NCBI GenBank assembly: GCA_026387935.1
Contig: JAPLKU010000013.1
Span: forward strand, 1 to 64,000
Reading direction: 5' to 3'
From: Gemmatimonadota bacterium
GTDB lineage: Bacteria; Gemmatimonadota; Gemmatimonadetes; Gemmatimonadales; Gemmatimonadaceae
DNA length: 64,000 nt
The notes beneath the pieces were generated by a model. The model searched no databases and had not been told where the DNA came from. It saw nothing but the letters and a program-made list of their open reading frames with translations. Position numbers and translations under genes: made by a program. Below, piece by piece: positions 61,175 to 64,000 of the stretch (its first letter is position 1; every line of letters begins with the position of its first letter).

Positions 61175-62923
61175 ATGTCTACTTCTCGCAGAGATTTCCT
61201 GAAGGGCACCGCCGGCGCCGCGGCGATTTCGTTCTGGTCGAACGACATTGTCGAGAACATCATGGGCGATACGCCGCCGGGCCGCGTGCTCGAAACTCGC
61301 TTCAAGGGGATGGCCGACATCGCGTTGATGGAAGCCAAGCTCGCTGGTTGCAGCTACTGCGACATCCGCATGACGCTTACCGCTGCGCCTCCGGGCGCGA
61401 TGATCAACTGGCGTGCTGACGCGCCCGATGCCGGCCCCGGTGGGGCGGCTGGTCGCGGCGGACGTGGCGCTGGCGGCGGAGCTGGCGGCGCAGGTGGTGG
61501 TCGCGGCGGCGCGGGTGGTGGCCGCGGCGGTGGCGGCGGCGGTGGCGGCGGCGGTGGCGGTGGCGGCCGAGGTGGGGCAGCCCTCCGCGAGATTCCCACG
61601 GATGCCAATCGTGCGCCCGCCGGATTCGGCGTGCGCGTGATTCATGGCGGCGTGTGGGGGTTTGCCTCGAGTCCCATCGTCACCGACGACGAGATTCGTC
61701 GCATCACGCGTATGGCCACTGAAGTGGCGCGCGCGAGTGCCATCGCCAAGAAGGCCGATCTCAAGCTCGCCCCCGTGCCCAAGTACGTGGAGAATTTCAT
61801 CACGCCGATGGTGAAGCACCCCACGTCCGTGTCCGTCGCCGACAAGACGGCGTGGGCGCAGGCCATCGTGGACAAGGCCAAGACCATCAAGGGTGTCACG
61901 GTCATCAACGTGTCGGCGGCGCATTCATATGAATGGCGCTACTTCGCGTCGAGCGAGGGGTCCTACATCGAGCAGGAGATGTTCGTCACGACGCCGACGA
62001 TGAGTGTGACGGCGAAGGTTGGCGACATCACGCGCACGCGTCAGTATCCCGGCGAAGCACGGAGCGGCGGCTGGGAAGTCGCCGAGCGTACGGATTTCCT
62101 GGCGAAGGCCGAGCAGATCGCGACGGACGCGGTGGAGATGTGCACGGCCAAGCCACTCGGCGCGAGCGGGCTGCGCGATTTGATTCTCAGCCCGAGCCAC
62201 CAGATGCTGACCATTCATGAGATCGTGGCGCACGCGACCGAGGTCGATCGCATCGTGGGCTACGAGGCCAACTATGCCGGCACGAGCTTTGTGAAGCTCA
62301 GCGACATCGGCAAGCTCAAGTACGGCAGCAAGCACATGAATATCACGGCCGACAAGACTGATGATGGCATCGGCTCGGTGGGTTACGATGACGACGGTGT
62401 GAAGGCGATGAAGTGGCCTCTCGTGCGCGAAGGCGTGCTCGTGGGGTTGCAGACCAATCGCGAAACGGCGCACTACGTCGGCGAGAACTTCAGCCGTGGC
62501 TGCACCTTCGGGAACAGCTGGAGGGACTATCCGTTCCTCCGCATGCCCAACGTGCACCTCGAGCCTGGCCCGGCCAACTCACCCAAGCTCGCCGAGTTGA
62601 TTGGCGACGTGAAGGACGGTGTGATGATTGATGGGCGTGGGAGTTATTCGATCGACCAGCAGCGGTTCAACGGTCAGTTTGGCGGCCACATTTTCTGGGA
62701 GATCAAGAACGGCAAGATCACCCGTCAGTGCACCGACGTGACGTACAATGCGATCACGACAGATTTCTGGGGCAACCTTGACGGCATCACCGGCCCGGAC
62801 GAGTACCAGAAGCACGGGACCGGCGGCGACGCGAAGGGTCAGCCCACGCAGACCAACTCGATTTCGCATGGAAGTCCGTATACGCTGATCCGGAAGGTGA
62901 TGGTAGGGGCGGCGTTTGACTGA
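61175..62923 (+). CDS. TldD-family metallopeptidase with Tat signal and poly-Gly insert
   Basis: A 582-residue TldD. The zinc motif HExxxH is intact (IHEIVAHATEVD), and the C-terminal GRGSYSIDQQRFNGQFGG and GKITRQCTDVTYN are typical. The N-terminus SRRDFLKGTAGAAAISF is a twin-arginine export signal, not found on E. coli TldD. A Gly/Arg/Ala-rich insert lies at about residues 86-135. It pairs with the TldE encoded 5 bases upstream, which has no visible signal of its own. The complex may be exported as a folded pair; that is inferred. Confidence 0.9.
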   Translation: MSTSRRDFLKGTAGAAAISFWSNDIVENIMGDTPPGRVLETRFKGMADIALMEAKLAGCSYCDIRMTLTAAPPGAMINWRADAPDAGPGGAAGRGGRGAGGGAGGAGGGRGGAGGGRGGGGGGGGGGGGGGRGGAALREIPTDANRAPAGFGVRVIHGGVWGFASSPIVTDDEIRRITRMATEVARASAIAKKADLKLAPVPKYVENFITPMVKHPTSVSVADKTAWAQAIVDKAKTIKGVTVINVSAAHSYEWRYFASSEGSYIEQEMFVTTPTMSVTAKVGDITRTRQYPGEARSGGWEVAERTDFLAKAEQIATDAVEMCTAKPLGASGLRDLILSPSHQMLTIHEIVAHATEVDRIVGYEANYAGTSFVKLSDIGKLKYGSKHMNITADKTDDGIGSVGYDDDGVKAMKWPLVREGVLVGLQTNRETAHYVGENFSRGCTFGNSWRDYPFLRMPNVHLEPGPANSPKLAELIGDVKDGVMIDGRGSYSIDQQRFNGQFGGHIFWEIKNGKITRQCTDVTYNAITTDFWGNLDGITGPDEYQKHGTGGDAKGQPTQTNSISHGSPYTLIRKVMVGAAFD

Positions 62924-63055
62924 GCCGATGCGGTCGCGCGATGGCGTGCGCGATGATGTGTTGACGAACTCTGGCGCGGCGGCGGTCATGCGCCGCACGG
63001 AATCTGTCGGACGCGGAAATATGTGGGCGGAGTCCTGGGGAGTTGCTTCTGCGTC

Positions 63056-63754
63056 ATGGAATCTGTGACGACCAAACCCATCCACTCCTGGAACGTCCGT
63101 ATCTGCCATTGGATCAATGTGGTCGCGTGCGGTTATCTGCTCGTGAGCGGGATCCACATCTTCCTCGACTTTCCCGAGCTGTACTGGGGGAACACCGGAT
63201 TTCGCGGTCACCCAGCGGTCTTCAAGCTTGAGCAGCTGGGAATGTCGTGGGAAATGGCCGGCTCACTCGGCGACAGGCGGTGGGGCCGGAACTACCACTT
63301 CACATTTGTCTGGGTCTTCCTGCTCAACGGCCTGATATACGTTGGCTGGAACCTGTACACCCGGCACTTCAAGAACCGGATGGTGCCGCGCCCTGACGAG
63401 CTGACTAAGGCGCACCTCGCCGTGGAGTTGCGCGAGCAGCTTCGCTGGAATTGGCATCGTGTCACGGAACCTGGTTCATATGCGACCCTGCAGAAGGTCT
63501 CATATCTCCTTCTGATTTTCGTCTATGTGCCGTTCATGATCCTGAGTGGCGTGGCGCAGTCACCGGGATTCACCACCGCGATGCCGTGGCTCCTCGACAT
63601 CTTCGGCGGCCGCCAGTCGGCGCGCACGCTGCACACCGTCGGTACGGTGTTCTTCGTCGTCTTCGTCGGCGTTCACCTGTTCGAGATCGCCGCCACGGGA
63701 TTCATCAAGCAAGTCGGCGCCATGGTCACCGGGGGAGGGAAGAAGCATGGATAG
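63056..63754 (+). CDS. Cytochrome b561/thiosulfate-reductase-type membrane subunit
   Basis: A 232-residue, four-helix membrane cytochrome b. Haem-ligand His candidates lie in NVRICHWINVV, GRNYHFTFVWVFLL, the middle helix and FVVFVGVHLFEIAA. It is the quinone-linked electron partner for an exported oxidoreductase, whose gene overlaps its end. The ATG at 63056 is chosen as the start closest to the conserved first helix. Confidence 0.88.
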   Translation: MESVTTKPIHSWNVRICHWINVVACGYLLVSGIHIFLDFPELYWGNTGFRGHPAVFKLEQLGMSWEMAGSLGDRRWGRNYHFTFVWVFLLNGLIYVGWNLYTRHFKNRMVPRPDELTKAHLAVELREQLRWNWHRVTEPGSYATLQKVSYLLLIFVYVPFMILSGVAQSPGFTTAMPWLLDIFGGRQSARTLHTVGTVFFVVFVGVHLFEIAATGFIKQVGAMVTGGGKKHG

Positions 63755-64000
63755 TCCGCAAGTCACGCCCGACCGGCGGATGTCGCGCCGCCAGTGGCTC
63801 GCGTCCGCACCGGCGCTCGGTGGCCTGTTGCTCACCGCCTGCTCGCGCGATCAGTTCATGCCGCCCGTCGTTCGCGGGGGCCTGATCGGCGCCGCTGATG
63901 TGCTCACGATGAGCACGAACCGACTGCTCCTCTCGAGCCAGCAGCTGGCGCGCGAGTACACGCGCGCTGACATCTCCGATCCCTTCCCAGTCTGGAACCA
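63747..64000 (+). CDS. Tat-exported oxidoreductase, N-terminal part, probably molybdopterin-type (runs off the window)
   Basis: From the ATG at 63747 the first 84 codons encode a twin-arginine signal (MSRRQWLASAPALGGLLLTA) with a possible lipobox-like Cys (TACSRD). STNRLLLSSQQLAREYTRAD follows, as found before the cofactor domain of sulfite-oxidase/YedY-like proteins. Only the start is visible, so the cofactor domain is inferred from this N-terminus and the neighbouring cytochrome b. Its start overlaps the cytochrome b stop by 8 bases. Confidence 0.7.
   Translation, partial: MDSPQVTPDRRMSRRQWLASAPALGGLLLTACSRDQFMPPVVRGGLIGAADVLTMSTNRLLLSSQQLAREYTRADISDPFPVWN

Overview
The window is GC-rich, densely coded chromosomal DNA from a Gram-negative bacterium. 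Supporting signs are an OmpA-type barrel protein, a PorV/UPF0164-like outer-membrane protein, many lipoprotein and Tat signals, paired periplasmic M16 peptidases and exported M20 peptidases. GTG and TTG starts are common, and stop/start overlaps (ATGA, GTGA, TTGA, TAATG) are frequent. The gene mix resembles Gemmatimonadota; that is an inference from style and content, since no rRNA marker is present. No prophage, CRISPR array, transposase or rRNA was seen. The only RNA gene is a tRNA-Pro(GGG). The only non-coding stretch over 300 bases is 747-1591, which holds a reading-frame fragment, a receiver-domain relic, a 9-bp tandem repeat and a copper promoter.

Layout. 1-746: N-terminal part of a Ser/Thr kinase. 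1.4-4.5 kb: copper efflux operon copZ-copA-csoR behind a CsoR-like operator, followed by a relic of an RND pump. 4.7-9.9 kb: DinB-like protein, cupin-like protein, tRNA, M20 peptidase, FMN hydroxyacid dehydrogenase, class A serine hydrolase. 10.0-16.1 kb: a second copper/redox region with YHYH protein, MORN protein, SCO1, DUF305, LVIVD and CopC, plus a gene split by an in-frame amber codon. 16.1-23.2 kb: patatin, FabH-like synthase, alpha/beta-hydrolase lipoprotein, outer-membrane protein, aldo/keto reductase, DUF456. 23.3-24.1 kb: orphan DNA methyltransferase. 24.2-36 kb: secreted proteins of unknown function, dUTPase, M16 pair, M20 peptidase, DUF192, DNA polymerase IV, OmpA. 36-43 kb: tyrosine/ketone-body catabolism (acetoacetyl-CoA synthetase, threonine dehydratase, HPPD, homogentisate dioxygenase, aminotransferase). 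43-47.7 kb, minus strand: thrB-thrC-small membrane protein-MFS-PP2C. 47.7-51.6 kb: APC permease framed by two copies of a structured repeat, then a two-component system. 52-59.5 kb: MoxR/DUF58/BatA operon. 59.6-62.9 kb: TldE/TldD pair. 63.0 kb to the end: cytochrome b and the start of a Tat-exported oxidoreductase, probably of the molybdopterin type.

The most unusual signal is a dispersed repeat of about 175-185 bp with nested inverted arms. There are two full copies (47750-47934 and 49287-49460), one clear half copy (25268-25343) and one terminal fragment (51613-51635). Between the two full copies the paired arms change in a compensatory way, which suggests selection for a folded RNA or DNA hairpin. 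Other points of interest are a probably leaderless copZ transcript, receiver-domain and RND relics, the amber-split membrane protein, and a Tat signal with Gly-rich inserts in the TldD/TldE pair.
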